From Phytophthora quininea (Eukaryota; Oomycota; Peronosporomycetes; Peronosporales; Peronosporaceae): 64,000 bases of DNA. A program made the translations under genes and the position numbers. How positions within the stretch are numbered: position 1 is the stretch's first letter; every line of letters begins with the position of its first letter. Below are positions 33,147-45,600 of the stretch, piece after piece. The stretch is taken from positions 62,001 to 126,000 of the forward strand of contig JAAVTG010000602.1 of the NCBI GenBank assembly GCA_011947345.1, written 5' to 3'. Below the pieces are notes generated by a model. It saw nothing but the letters and a program-made list of their open reading frames with translations, was not told where the DNA came from and ran no database searches.

Positions 33147-35670
33147 TCAAGACGTGGGCATGAGCAGCGGGGTGAACACGACGTCTGCAGAACGAGGGGT
33201 GGGGGCCGTCTGGGTTGATCCGGGATACAGCAACGACGACCTCGCCTCGGACGAGATTTCCCCGCGGTCGTAGCTGCAGTCGTCCTGACCACCGTGTCGT
33301 CCTCGGGAGAGCGGTTCATCTTGCTGCGTTGCTCGGCGATAGAGCGGATCAGCGCTTCCTGGCGAGCAAGCGAGCGTTCGACTTGCTCCAACTGGTCCGG
33401 AATTGAAAGCGATCGGAGCTTGGAGCTGTTCTCGGACTGACGAGCTCCGGTGGATGCTCGGTGCGATAGCGACGGCGGCAGGGCATCGCTCTGGTTAGTC
33501 GAGCTCTTGCCTCTTTCACGGCCGCTCAACCGACCGAAGATTTCGTTGTCCTCGTCGGGCTTCGGTGTGGGCAAGAGGAAGTCATCAAAATTGAACGCGC
33601 TGTCTTCACCGTTGAAAATGTGGCTCGGTCGCGCAGGCGGCGAGTCCTCGCCATTCTGCGTCGAGTCTTCGTCGTACAGCAGAATGCTACGCCGCAGGTT
33701 TTTCTTCTCGCGCGCCATGTGCATCTGGCGCATTCGCTCGACACGGGCCGAGTACTGTTCGTCTGTCTCCTCAATGTCGTCTTCTTCGTCTTCACCGCCT
33801 GCAGCTTGGTTGTTCAGTTCATCATCGGCAGCATATCGCCCGCCGGGGAAGAAGCCACGCATGGGACCAGGCTGCAGACCGACGTTGTCGGCCAGGCTGC
33901 CCTGAAGCACCAGCGGAAATTGCTTGATCATGGTCGGAGCTGCGTAAAAGTTAGTAGCACCCCTCATGGTGCCTTTGCGCTCTTGGCGGATGCTGAACAT
34001 GCACTTCTTGCACAGCTTGACGTTGTTCACGGCGGGATAGCCGTTCGGCCGGGTCTCTTCCAGACTCTTCTTGGCTGGTTGCTGCAGTAGCACACTCATG
34101 GGACGTCCTTCGTCGTGACCGAAGCGGTGAGCTCGCTGTGGTCGAGGGTTACCAGCATCCTCATTCCCGATGTCCTCATTCTCACATCGCGGCGCCGAAC
34201 ACGGCGGGGCTACGAGCGGTAGAGTGATCATACACCGCGAGCACATGACTTCGCCACACATTCGGCAGTGGTGTCGGTGACGCCGCACAATTCCAAAGCT
34301 CTTGAAGCATACGAAGCAAACCTTGCGCTGGTGGTCAGGCACCCAACTCGGCTGCACATTCAACGACATCCTACCAATCTCGGCGTTCATCTGGTTCATG
34401 GCGACTGACGGGAAGCCGTGCATTGAAGACGACAACGCCACGGCAGGACCGTGGGCAGTGACTTCGGACCCGTCATTGTGCTTTGGCTCTTGTTGAGACT
34501 TTGCGCAGAGTTCGAGTGGGTCAGCGCTACCGGCGGGTGCGGGAAGATCATGCCGTGCTTCATGATGTACTTAATGTCGGCGCAGTACTCGATCCGCACC
34601 ACCGTCGGCGCGAATTGCGACAGGAAGGCGCTGCCCAGCCAGCTACCGGCACGACCGCCAGGGTCCAGCGAGCCTTCCGAGAACACCTTGACGGCGTTGG
34701 TCGTCTCGTCAAAGCGGTACATGCTGATCATCGAGATGTGCCCGCGTACGAAACGCAGCTTGGCCGGGTCCAGATTCTCGCTCGCATTCTCTTGAGCCAC
34801 CAGATGCCGCAGCGGAGGCACAATGTCGTCTCCGACCGACTGCATGACCTTGACCAGAACCTTGTAGCCTTCTTCCGTCGTCACCGTCTTGGCGTATTCG
34901 TAGTACGCGTGATCTCTGGGCGAGAAGAACCTGGTGGGGCCTTTGGGCGACGCGAACGCCATCCACTTGATGCCAAAGAACCGGAACGGGTCGCTCTCGG
35001 ACTGGGTCTCCAATACCTGCAGCACGGCCGCGTCCAAAAGTAGTCGCGGAACAGATATGCGTTGACAGAGCGCTCGTCCAGGGTCGTGTCGCTATACTTG
35101 CCGTACTCGACGTCCTGCAACGTCAGGCCAGGGATGCGACCCGTGGCCACGAACTGCTGCGCTGTGTCGCTATTGTGCCGGGTATCTTTGCGCCGGTAGA
35201 TGGCCAGATGCGGCTTGGCACTGTGCAGTTTCCACTGCTTGGGGTCGTCGAAGATCTGCTTGCGGCCGTCCCAAGCCGCCTGCGACTTGAGCAAGCAGCT
35301 TGCAATGAGCGCCTCGGCCTGCTCGCGCATCGCGGCCTGCTGCTCGTCCGAGAGCTCCACGGGAGGGATCACCTCGTCCATCCGCGGCACCTTGGCGGTC
35401 ATCTTGTTCTTGGACCGTCCTCTCAGCTTGAGCTTGCGACGCATCGCCGGTCGCACCGACGGCGACTGCGGGGACACGTGCGTGCCAGGGTTCCAAGGCG
35501 ACGCTGTGAGTCTGGACGGTTGCATGTTCAAGAGATCGTCGTCCGAGTGGTCCGAGCTCGCTCTCCACCAGCGCCGGCTCGGACGCGCGGTAGTCGAGCA
35601 GCAACCTGCCGCTGTTGCGGTCCATGAGAACGCTGCTGTTGAGGGTGCCGGTGCTCACGCGCTTCTCCAT
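33147..35670 (-). CDS. START-FYVE protein, copy 2
   Basis: Paralogue of the adjacent gene. It starts MEKRVSTGTLNSSV (35670). START region: SDEQQAAMREQAEALIAS, FGIKWMAFASPKG and KVLVKVMQSVG. FYVE finger: CFVCFKSFGIVRRHRHHC then RMCGEVMCSRC, with the final pair LCKKC about 85 residues later. An acidic coiled C-terminus follows. Four frame breaks are seen: near 35562 (a gain), 35042 (TTTT), 34450 (CCC) and 33260 (GGGG). Correcting them gives 842 codons exactly including the stop, ending at 33147 in a Pro/Ser/Thr-rich tail. Promoter region shared divergently with LCMT1. Confidence 0.85.
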
Positions 35671-36492
35671 CAAGACGGCTCCTTTGCGAATGCGTCAAGC
35701 TGATGGGATTCCAACCGAGCAGCCGGTGTTACAGGCTCGGTAATGCCGGCTGGAGATGTCAAATGCGCTGGGCGGTCTGCAGCGCGTCTCGGGTGTCGGA
35801 CCGAAGAGTGCGAATGGGGAACGGATTGCGCTGCGCTGCGCTCTCTGCGTCTGTCGTCGGCGAGTCGCAAAGGAAAACTGCGTAGCAGCGACCAAATTGC
35901 AATGCAGGACTCGACGTCGCGATGCGGCGACGAAACGCTCCGGCTATTATAGCGCGTCAAACTGGGCCAGATAGTCAGTTTGTACTTGGATTTTGTATAC
36001 CGACCTGTCTGCTTGGAGGAAGGTGCCGCTGCGAGGAGGGCGGAACATGCCAGCGTGCGGCTGGGCGCGGCTGCCGAGACTAAGATTTTGTGGTTCGAGC
36101 GGGGCTGGCGCGAGTTAGAGACGGCGTTCAAGTGACCTCGCCACTGGTCTCCCCGTCCAACAAGAAACCGACGTCAGATCCGCTCGACCGATGTTTGCAT
36201 TTGGATAGAGTGGCAGCAGGCACTGCAACTGCTGCAGTGCTGCAGTTACTATTCGAGTGCAAGTCTTTGCCGCCGTTCCAGCGCTCTCCGTGCATGTAAC
36301 GAAGCGCAGATTCCTGCCTTCGCCTGTCCAATAGTCACGATGTGAGCTGGTCAGACTGGATTATCCAACTGCAATCCTTCTTCGTCAAGCTGCAACGCAC
36401 ACGAACGTTTTGTTGCGGAAACGGCAACTTTTGGTCGCAAATTGAACCTAATATAGTCCTTCTCAATTTATAGTCCGGAATAGCTCCATCTC
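35671..36492. other. divergent intergenic region
   Basis: 820 bases between the starts of START-FYVE copy 2 and LCMT1. Short overlapping frames of 60-150 codons show no domain. It presumably holds two promoters. Confidence 0.4.
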
Positions 36493-36504
36493 ATGTCACA
36501 ATTC
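36491..36504 (+). promoter_or_regulatory. Inr/FPR-like element overlapping the first ATG of LCMT1
   Basis: TCATGTCACAATTC matches TCATTYYNCAWTTT except at two positions and contains the upstream in-frame ATG (36493). If transcription starts here, the first usable start is the ATG at 36520. Confidence 0.4.
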
Positions 36505-36519
36505 CCGATCCGCAGCAAA

Positions 36520-37649
36520 ATGGAGCTCTCGGCCGAGCACGATGGCGCCGTGCGCGAGACGGCGTCGGATGCGTCGCTCTGCAAGCTGTCCGCTAGCCAG
36601 CTGGGCTACTTCGCCGACCCGTTCGTGGGCTTCTTCGTCAAGAGCCCGTCGCGCCGCATGCCTATCATCAACCGCGGCTACTACGCCCGCGTGGCGGCAG
36701 TCGAGTCGCTCGTGCGCAAGTTCCTGGCCGCCGACGACAACAAGAAGCAGGTCGTGATCCTGGGGCTGGACTAGACACCATGTTCTTCCGCCTCAAGAGC
36801 GCTGGGCTGCTGGATCGCTGCGAGTACTTCGAACTGGACTTCCCCGATGTGTCAATGCAGAAGATCAGCACCATCAAGCGCCGCAAAGCGCTGAACGAGC
36901 TGCTGGGACTGAGTGCTGCCAAGGACTTTATGGCTGCAATGTCCTCAGGTAGAAAATGTCATTTAATGCTGAGCTATCTAGACGGTTTACTTGAACTTTT
37001 CCCCGATTGTTTGCTGCAGGGTATACGGAGCTGAATGTGCTGGGCTATCACTTGCTGCCGTGCGACCTGAGAGATCTGAGACGACCAAGAACAAACTGGA
37101 AGCTGCAGGGATTGACCGCAGTGTGCCGACGTTGTTTGTGTCGGAGTGTGTGCTGATCTACATGGAAGCCAAGTACTCGACGCAGATGGTGTCCTGGGCG
37201 GCCTCATTCTTTGACGACGTGAACTTCGCTCTGTACGAGCAGATTCTGCCCGACGATGCGTTCGGCAAAGTGATGATGGCGAATATTAAGGCGCGCGGTT
37301 GCGACCTGCTCAGCATTCGAGACTTCCCGACTGTAGAAGCCCAGATCGCACGCTTCACAGAGCACAGCTTTGAGGTGGCGCAGTGCTGGGATATGAACAA
37401 GATCTACTACCACTACCTGGACCCCGCAGAGCGTGTCAAGTATGGCAGCTGATGTTTGCATGTGTTTGCGAGGAAGTACTGACAATATGTTGTTTTTATA
37501 TGCTTGATTGTAGGCGTGAAAGACTCGAGATCTTCGACGAACTGGAGGAATTCCACCTGCTGCAGGCTCACTACTGCATTGTGGTGGCTAGCAAGAAAGC
37601 TTCAACGCCGTCAGCGCGTGCGTTGGCTTTAGAAGGCGAGAAAGCGTAA
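36520..37649 (+). CDS. LCMT1: leucine carboxyl methyltransferase 1 (PP2A methyltransferase)
   Basis: It methylates the C-terminal Leu of the PP2A catalytic subunit using SAM. Marks are SDASLCKLSASQLGYFADP, INRGYYARV, GYHLLPCDLRDL, SECVLIYM, and the YxHYLDPAERVK end. Three exons (to 36948, 37020-37439, 37514-37649). The SAM motif I, normally LGAGLDT, is broken by one G missing from GGGG at about 36768; restoring it yields exactly LGAGLDT. Another one-base loss lies near 37078. Corrected length is 328 residues from this start (337 from the ATG at 36493), close to the usual 334. I prefer the ATG at 36520 because the earlier one sits inside an initiator-like element. Confidence 0.93.
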
Positions 37650-37996
37650 AGAAGCAAAGTATGAACGAAGCTAATGATCACACCACAAAAAGATAAGAAT
37701 GGATAGGATTAGTTGCTGCTGCCTGAATCTACATACTATCTACCTACCTGCACACCATCCTCGCACACGGTTCAACGCTTTGTGCCGATCCGTTCGACCC
37801 CTTCTGCTTTAGCCACCTTCACCCTCATCCCACATCGTGTTCGCCTTGACTTCCAGTCCCTACGCGTTCCCATCCAAGCCGTCTATCGTCCTTATCCCAT
37901 TGCAACGCTAAAGCGAATGGAAATTCCATGCCATTCATCGCGTTTAGCACTGGAGAAGACGATACACAACCCCACTGGACGAGCAAGTTAAGTGAC
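37650..37996. other. convergent 3' region
   Basis: Between the ends of LCMT1 and eIF3L. Pyrimidine-rich, no gene supported; likely holds the two terminators or polyadenylation regions. Confidence 0.4.
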
Positions 37997-39461
37997 TTAC
38001 TGGTTGACGGCGCACTCGTCCACAATGCGCGCAAATTTGTGAATGTGGTTGATAAAGAACTCGCCCGTACGTTGGTTGCTGGACTCTTCGTCGATCAGCA
38101 CCAGGTTATTGTTCAGGTAAAAGTGCACGTCCGTCTGAAGGCGCGAGCCGTGCACCTTCAGCGACATGAGCTCCGCGCGCGCAAGCTCAGCATCCACACC
38201 GCGGAACGCAGCCAGCTTCTCCAGATCGATCGAGCGGTACAGCTTGATGTACGAGCGCACAGCAGGGATGTGCTGCTGGCGGGTCACCATGTCATTGAAG
38301 GCCTTCTGCTGCCGCTCCGAGGCCTCCTGGCTTTTGTTGATGGGAGCCTCACCCTCCACGGCCACAGCGGGGAGGATGAACTTGGGGGCCGCGTAGCTGA
38401 AGAGCTCGCTCAGCGCCGAAATGTCGCCCTTCTGCAGCTTGTTCTGCTTGTCGCCGTACTTCTCGCGGACCAGCGAGTGGATCTGGTCGTTCACGCGCTG
38501 GCCGGGGCACAGGAACTGCGCAATGGCAAGCAGCGCCATGGCCTTCTCCGTCAGCTTGTGCAGCTGGTCGTAGTCGGCAAAACGCGAGTAGTAGTTGCGG
38601 TTGCGGTTCACCTGCAGAATAATGGTCGAGAAGGAGCGAATAGCGGCGGCAAAGTCCTCCAACATGAGCTGCGCGAAGCCCAAGTGGTAGAAGACCGACA
38701 CATGGCAGCCCGGAGACTTCTCGTGGATTGGCACGTGTTCTTGGAGCTCTTGTTGAACAGGTCGATGGGCTCCAGCAGTTTGATGGACGTGTAGTAGTCT
38801 CCGAACAGCACGTGGGCACGAGCCAGCGTGATGAGACTGAAGTATCCCAACTCCTTGAGCACTTCAGACGGAGCCTGAGCCCCTCCTCCTCCTTGAGGAT
38901 CTCCACGATCTTGGAGTGACGCACCAGCGCGTGCAGGTAGCCCAGCACTTTGCTGGAGTCCCAGATGAAGACATTCTGCTGATAGGCGGCGATCTCGGCC
39001 TCTCCCTTGGTGGCGACCTTGGCACGGTACTGCTGGTACGTCTGGTACTGGTAGACGAACTCGCCCACAATGTCAAAGACCCACTGTGACGGCAGCGCGT
39101 CGATCTCGAGCGAGCCGTCCAGCACGCCGTCGAAGATGGCCACGTAGGTCTCCCAGGATGCCTGCTTCATGTCCATGCCCGGCTGCAGACGCGAGAAGAG
39201 GTGGCGGAAGTAGATCTGGCGGTACAGCAGCAGGAAGGTCGGGTCCTCGTCCACGAGCGACTCGACGGCGCTGGGCTCGGGCCACGACGCCTGCTTGAAG
39301 TAGTTGTTGGTCAGGCTGTGGAACTCGCGGTCGTACAGGCGCGCCATCTCCGCCACGTTGCCCGAGATCAGGTGCGTGTACATGTGCGAGAACCAGCTCT
39401 TGACCGTCTCCGGCAGCAAAAAGTCCGCGGGCTTGTCATCGCGGCGCACGCTGTCCGTCAT
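37997..39461 (-). CDS. EIF3L: translation initiation factor eIF3 subunit L
   Basis: Component of the eIF3 octamer-plus complex that scaffolds the 43S pre-initiation complex. It starts MTDSVRRDD (39461). Family marks: VKSWFSHMYTHL, YDREFHSLTNNYF, FVYQYQTYQQYRAKV, FIWDSSKVLGYLHALV, GYFSLITLARAHVLFGDYY, FYHLGFAQLMLEDFAAAIR and LREKYGDKQNKLQKGD. The PCI-type C-terminus ends FARIVDECAVNQ. Two one-base losses (near 38885 in a GGGG run, near 38735) break it into three frames. Correction gives 488 residues. Divergent from the Sfi1-like gene by about 230 bp. Confidence 0.92.
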
Positions 39462-39691
39462 GGTGAGGGCTGGGAGATGTTTCCTAGGGGCCTGCGGTCA
39501 AATGACTGGTTTTGGCTCGGAGGGCGACTTGGCTAGCGAGATTTGTAGGCACGACACCCTGTCCGTATACTTGAATCTGTATGAGGGTGGCGGAGATGCG
39601 GAACGATGTCGCTAGAATTGGTCGGTGTAGCCATCCGAGTGATGGTCTCCGCGACGCTTCACTGCTGTATCGAGTGCGTACTCGGCGCGAT

Positions 39692-42600
39692 ATGGCGGAT
39701 GTGGCGGCGGAGGAGACGCCGCCCGAGGGCGTCTCTGAGGAGCCTGTCCAGCGTACCATCTTGTACGCCAAGGGCTCCTCGTCCTCCCGCCCCCGTCGGC
39801 TTCTGGCTGTGCCCAACTGGTTCGATCTGCCTGTAATCCTACCGGAATCTCACGTGGTAGGTGCTCGCATCCAGCGTAATCTGGTCACCAAGAAGCCTCA
39901 GGTGACGAAAGCTACGACCGTAGCCAGAAAATTACGCCCAAGGTCTCCAGACTGTCCACAAGAGAGGAAGAAGATCGGAAGACCCGCAAGTTAAGCCAGG
40001 ACATCCAGAAGAAGACGCTCGTCAGACGCAGAGACGGCGTACGGAGACTGGACGGTCTCAATGTGGACAGAAGCTGGCTACGGGAGAAGCTGCGGAGGGA
40101 TCTGAGTCGCTACGGGCTCTGGCCGATGGCTGGACCCGAAGATATGGTCGACCAGCAGTCGGTGGAGAGCGCGGTGGACGCTATTTGGACTCAATGGGAA
40201 AAGGCTGAACCTTTAAGTAGAGACATTGGAGAAAGGGGTCTAGAGTTGCGTCTGGACGGGCGTGAGAGTAGAACTAGTGTCTTCCTGACGGACGCAACGT
40301 CGATGTTGAGTGCGTCGACACCAGGAGGGGATAATCAGGTCGCTTTGAGTCGCCGAGAGTCGGAGGTTTTGGAGAGCGAAGTGGCGGAGAGACCAGAGGA
40401 TGACGACAGGGAGAACGAGTTAGAGGAGGAGGACGCTCCGTCGTCATTTCTTGGCAGCCAGGGGATAGTTTTGGCCAAAGTTCAAACGCCAGGATTGAAC
40501 CGACGGAAGAGGTTGACGGACTTGCATCGCTTTGTTGGCACACAACTACGGAAAGGTTGTTTCGATCGTGGGATACGATCGAAATTGCGTTCTCTGGGAG
40601 TGGCGAGATGACGGTTTCGCAAATTGTCAAGTTCTTGCAGTTCTCAGACATTCAATTGGGCGAGATAGACGCAGCGAAGGTGAGGAGTATTCTTGACGAG
40701 CATGTTGCTACTGTACAGGAAGCACAGGATGAAGAATACTATGGTGAAAGTTTATCCGAGAATCAAGCGAAGCAAAAACGCAACAAAAATCAATCAACGC
40801 TTCTTTCGTACGAAAACTTTCGCCAGCTCTTCCATCCAGTTGATCCCCAGGAGGCTTCACGTTGGAAACGCGAATTTGATCGCGACAAATTTCGTCAAAA
40901 ACAGGAAAAGGAAATTTATAGCAAAGAACTTGCTGCATTGGAGGAAAAAGGTGCGTGGAACGAGATCATTTACATTGTCCATAAAATAACTTGGATTTCT
41001 TCGTCACCTCACAGTTAGGCAGCGCTTGGCGACTTCGGCAAAGCAGATGGTTGACATTTTGTATCAGTTCAAAACTGACCCCAACAGTGTTCCGTGGGAG
41101 AATGAAGCCCAGCGTCTTCATCTTCGAGCACAGTTCCTCGACGTGATTTTCCGAAAGCCAAATCGCCGCCGTATCTTACAGCTCGACAACAGGTTACCCA
41201 ACTCTGGTTCTGCCCAAGCTACGTCTCTGTCGTCAGTTCCAGAGAAACTCAGCGTTAAGCTCGTGCTGTCGATGCTTCTCCAAAATATTCGCGAAATGGT
41301 CATTTCGAGAGCATTGAAGTTCCTGTGGCTGCGTACTTGTATCATGATATTGCTATGGATATTGTAAAGCAAAGTATTCGGCGGGTTTGGGAGAAAGCAG
41401 AGATTGATCAATGGCCTGAACGGCAAATCATTTTCCGCTTTCGCATGAAAAAGCAGACCTTCCACGATTGGAGAACATTTGCTGAGCGTATGAAAAAGTT
41501 ACGCGAGCATGTTCTCCGTAAATTTGTGGCCTGGAAATACATGACCCGGAAGCTGCACGAACATTACGCGTTCTATCGCATCAGCTTCTGGCCCTTTCAC
41601 GTTTGGAAGCGCCATCTCCAGCAGATGATTATTGCACGAGGAAAAGCTACTTTTTGGTAAACGCATGGCACACCTACGTCCAGCTGCGCAATTTCCGAGC
41701 TCTGAAGCAACGATACAAAAGGAAGCAATGGAATCAGCGACAGATTGGTCGCTTGCGGAAAAAGAAGGCGAGAAAAGTACGCACCATTTGCTGGGAGACT
41801 TGGAAAGATAAGTCTGAGGGCATGCACTTGATCCGCCAGATCTGGAAAACCCATGGCCACATGCTACAACAGCTCCACAAATTCTACATGGTTCGAATCA
41901 CGTTTTATTTATTGCGGTACTACTCGATTTTGAAGAGGGATATGAAGCGCCGCAAATACAAGAGCTTCTTGGCTCTTTATTCGGTGGGCTCCAGAGCAAA
42001 GCTTTCCTCGCCGCAGCATAAACGTCAACCGCTAGGAGTTGGTTCTCCACACCGCGGGGCCCAACAAACTGACCCACACCAACACGGGAGAACACATAGT
42101 GTAGAAATACGAAACTCCATACGAGGTTCAGTAGATATCACGGGTGGTTTACATCGTGCTAGCTTCCAACAGGGTGACCCTCAAGCTGATCTAGATGATG
42201 GTGGTGCAGCAACATCGTTAACAAGGATCATGGAAACGGAATTGGGAGCGAAGATTAAACGCAAAAGTCGGCTGTACGATGTCTGCTTGACTTTGTACCT
42301 GAAATATCGAGAGCGGGATCGCTCTAACATGATCGGAAACGTGGTTGCATATCGACGATTTGGTCGTGTTTTCATGAAGAATATGAAGGCTGCCGTCCGT
42401 CACAACAAGAGAAATCGCCTCGCTACTGACCTCGGCGCATTCCGCATCCTGCAAGATCGCTTTCAGCAATGGATGATCAGTTCCCTTTATAAAGTTCCTC
42501 CAACCCAGGATGGCAATCGTGGCATTTCGACAGACCACAATGAGCAGGAGGAAGCTGAAAACAAGGTAGTGCTTAATTGGCGTCTTGATCGTGAGTGGCG

Positions 42601-45600
42601 ACTCCAAAGTATAGCTGAAAACCCACATCGCGCACAAAAGCTTCGAGATGCCCTCCTTTCCATCATGGAAAACGATTCCGTGCGAAAAGAAACCATACGA
42701 GGCCGTGAGTTACTTTTGCGCAAGAAACAGACTAACGAAGATACTTTCTTACGCAACGAAGCTGGCGCGACCTTAAAGATTAAAGCTGCACAAATGCAAC
42801 ATGTCCAGCAAATAATGCGACGTCGGGCTCATCGACTCCATGACGCGATGGACAACATCTACAATGATTTGTTAGATCAGCAAGCCCGACAGCAGTTGAG
42901 ATCGAGTTTCCGCAGTTTACGGATCGCCATGATGATGAGACATACTGATTTTGTTTGCCACCGCGCTCAGATTCGCAATTGGCTTCGTATTTGCCATCGT
43001 TTCACCTATTTGAACAACCACATGGACAAGTTTTATAAGATGAAGAAAATGTATCACGCCTTTCAGACGCTACTACGGCATGCAGTTTGGAAGTGGAAGC
43101 TTCAGTCGCCGGAGCTATCAGAAAAACTCCAGCGGTCACAGCTACTTATGTGGCAATACGAACACTATCTAGAACAGCATGGGTTGTTTGATGGCAGCCC
43201 TCAGTCTTTGCACCTAGCAGGTACCAAGTTTTCCCCGCAAACACGTTCAAAGGCGTGCTCTTGAGATGGATGCAGTTTACACAGTCTTCAAAAGCAAGAC
43301 GAGCGCTCATCAATATCTCACACCGGAAGCAGCAAATATGGTTACTTTACTCAGTATTCTACGCACTGAAAAACCGTGTGAAAGCGAAGTACACGTATCT
43401 GCAGCGCTGCGCCCAGCTGCCTTATTTGTGGAGGCAGAGCATGGTTGATTTGGACACATATCACTGCAAGATTGTGGCATTAGAAGCACGGCTGCCCACC
43501 GCCAAACTAAAAGCAAAGTTGAAACATTCCCACTACTTGATGAAGCAAGCAGCTGCTCGCTCTCCTACACTGAAAAAGCTTTTTCAAGATCACGAAAAAG
43601 TGCGCCAGCGCTTGCAATTAGAGAAACGCTTGATGCTAGCGGCATTTCATGATCGAGCGGTGCACAACTTCACAGAGCGTGGCTCCGTTCTTTTCGGCAT
43701 GGCAGCAGGCCGCCCATTTATATATGAGAAAGCTCCGCCGTTTAGTAGTATAACCGAGATAGCCATCATTTGCAGCAAAAAGTTGACGGGATTTCGGTGG
43801 TGGTTAAAGCGAACTCGGCTGTAAGTGTGGAAGGAACGCTTCACGGTAACCCATTTGGCACCCGCGAGGTCTTTTCGCTATCGAGAGGAGAGAAGCTTAC
43901 TACCGTCGAGGGTTTTGCTTCCCAGTCAGTTTATGGTTTACGCTTTGGAACGAGTTCTGGACGGCTCTCGAAATGGTTTGGCCATTGTGAAAAAGGTACG
44001 AAGTTTGAGATTAGCAGCGACTACCTCGGCAAACGAGAAGAGATTATAGGGGTTTTCGGTCATGCTGACGGTGCATCAATTAACTCGATCGGCGTCGTGA
44101 TGCGGCATACGACCATCAAAAACCCGTTTGAAGGGCTATGGGTACATCAGGATCACCATTCCCAGCAGTCACCGGTAGCACGAGATGAAGTAGCTCTTAG
44201 CGACCGACAATTTGCGTATTTCCTGCAAGTGAGGTCTTGCGAAGTGATGCTAGCTATGCAGAGAGCGCACGCATTCGCGATGGAGGCGTATCGATTGGAA
44301 TCAACGTTGCCACCCCCACTAGGAAATCTGCGGATCATTATGTCGCTCGCTCGCTGGATGGTGAACGCGCTGTCCCACGGCTTAGTACATTGCACCGACC
44401 GCGAGGAAGAGGGCAAACAGTTTCTGCAGAATGGACTCGACAAACGCGCTGCTGGCGAGAGCTTATTAGCGGAGGGAGTCGCTACGATGCGGACTGTCGA
44501 CAGCTTCCGCGATGCAGAAGGTCAACTAGACGCCGCGACCCTCGGCGTGAAAAGATTGTCGAGCTACGTGAGATGTTCACTCAAGCTCAACAGAAGATAG
44601 CTGAAGGAGAGAAGCTGAAAGCAGAGGCAGATACTCAAATCATGTTGAGCCAACGTATTCTCCCCATCTCCCAGCGACTAAGCGCATGATCACCGCCATT
44701 CGCAAGATGTACAAGGTGGTACAAACCAAGGACGACATCGACCAGATGAACCCAGAGCTGCGTGCAATCCTGCTCCTCAAGAGGAGCCCGTCGCCGTTAT
44801 TGATGGCCCCACAGCTTTACTGGAGACGACTACAAAATAGTTTGAAAAAACCGTGGAAGTCGCCGGAAATAGTGGTGCTAGAAGGCGTTTACGTTCACTA
44901 TTTTTATGGTGGGACGGAACCTGGCTTGTTCATTCATCTTGACCAGTCCTTCCTTGCTTGTGGGACGTGAAGACCGCGATGGATGAAGTGACGCTTGTAG
45001 ATGGCGTGGTAAGTAGTAGCAAGGCTCATTTGCTTGTCGAAGAAATGCTAACACTCACTGCCTCTGCAGGCCAAACTAGTGGCAGAAGACTTGAGGCAGC
45101 TGGATGCCGAAACAAATTGGTGGCACAAGCGAGTTCGACTCATCGAACACTGGCTGCGTGATGAAACCAGTCGCGTTTGTATACCAAGCGATGGAACTGA
45201 AGAGGTCGGGCTTTGATGCAGGAAAGAGTAATCTTGCAGCTTACTAACATGGTTGTACGATGTAGATGATCCGGAGGCATATTCAACGCGGAGACTCGTA
45301 TCCTACAGTGCAAAGCCGATGTTGGAAGCACATTGTGATGGAGCTTCGCGATCTTCCGTGTTTTGCTGGCGTTGTTCCTCACGGTAGCAATAACGAGGCT
45401 GCTCATCGCGCCACGACGTCTGCAAGTCCAAGCAGAGGGAAATTAAGACCCGGGAAGGAATTAATCGTGCCTTCGGACAGCAGCACCGAAAACGACAGCA
45501 ACGCAAGCACACGACGATGAAGATAGCAACAATGCATCTTCATCCTGGTCTCTAGAACCTCTCAATCCAGAACCTGCCCAGCCAGCTAGAAAAGTTCGCC

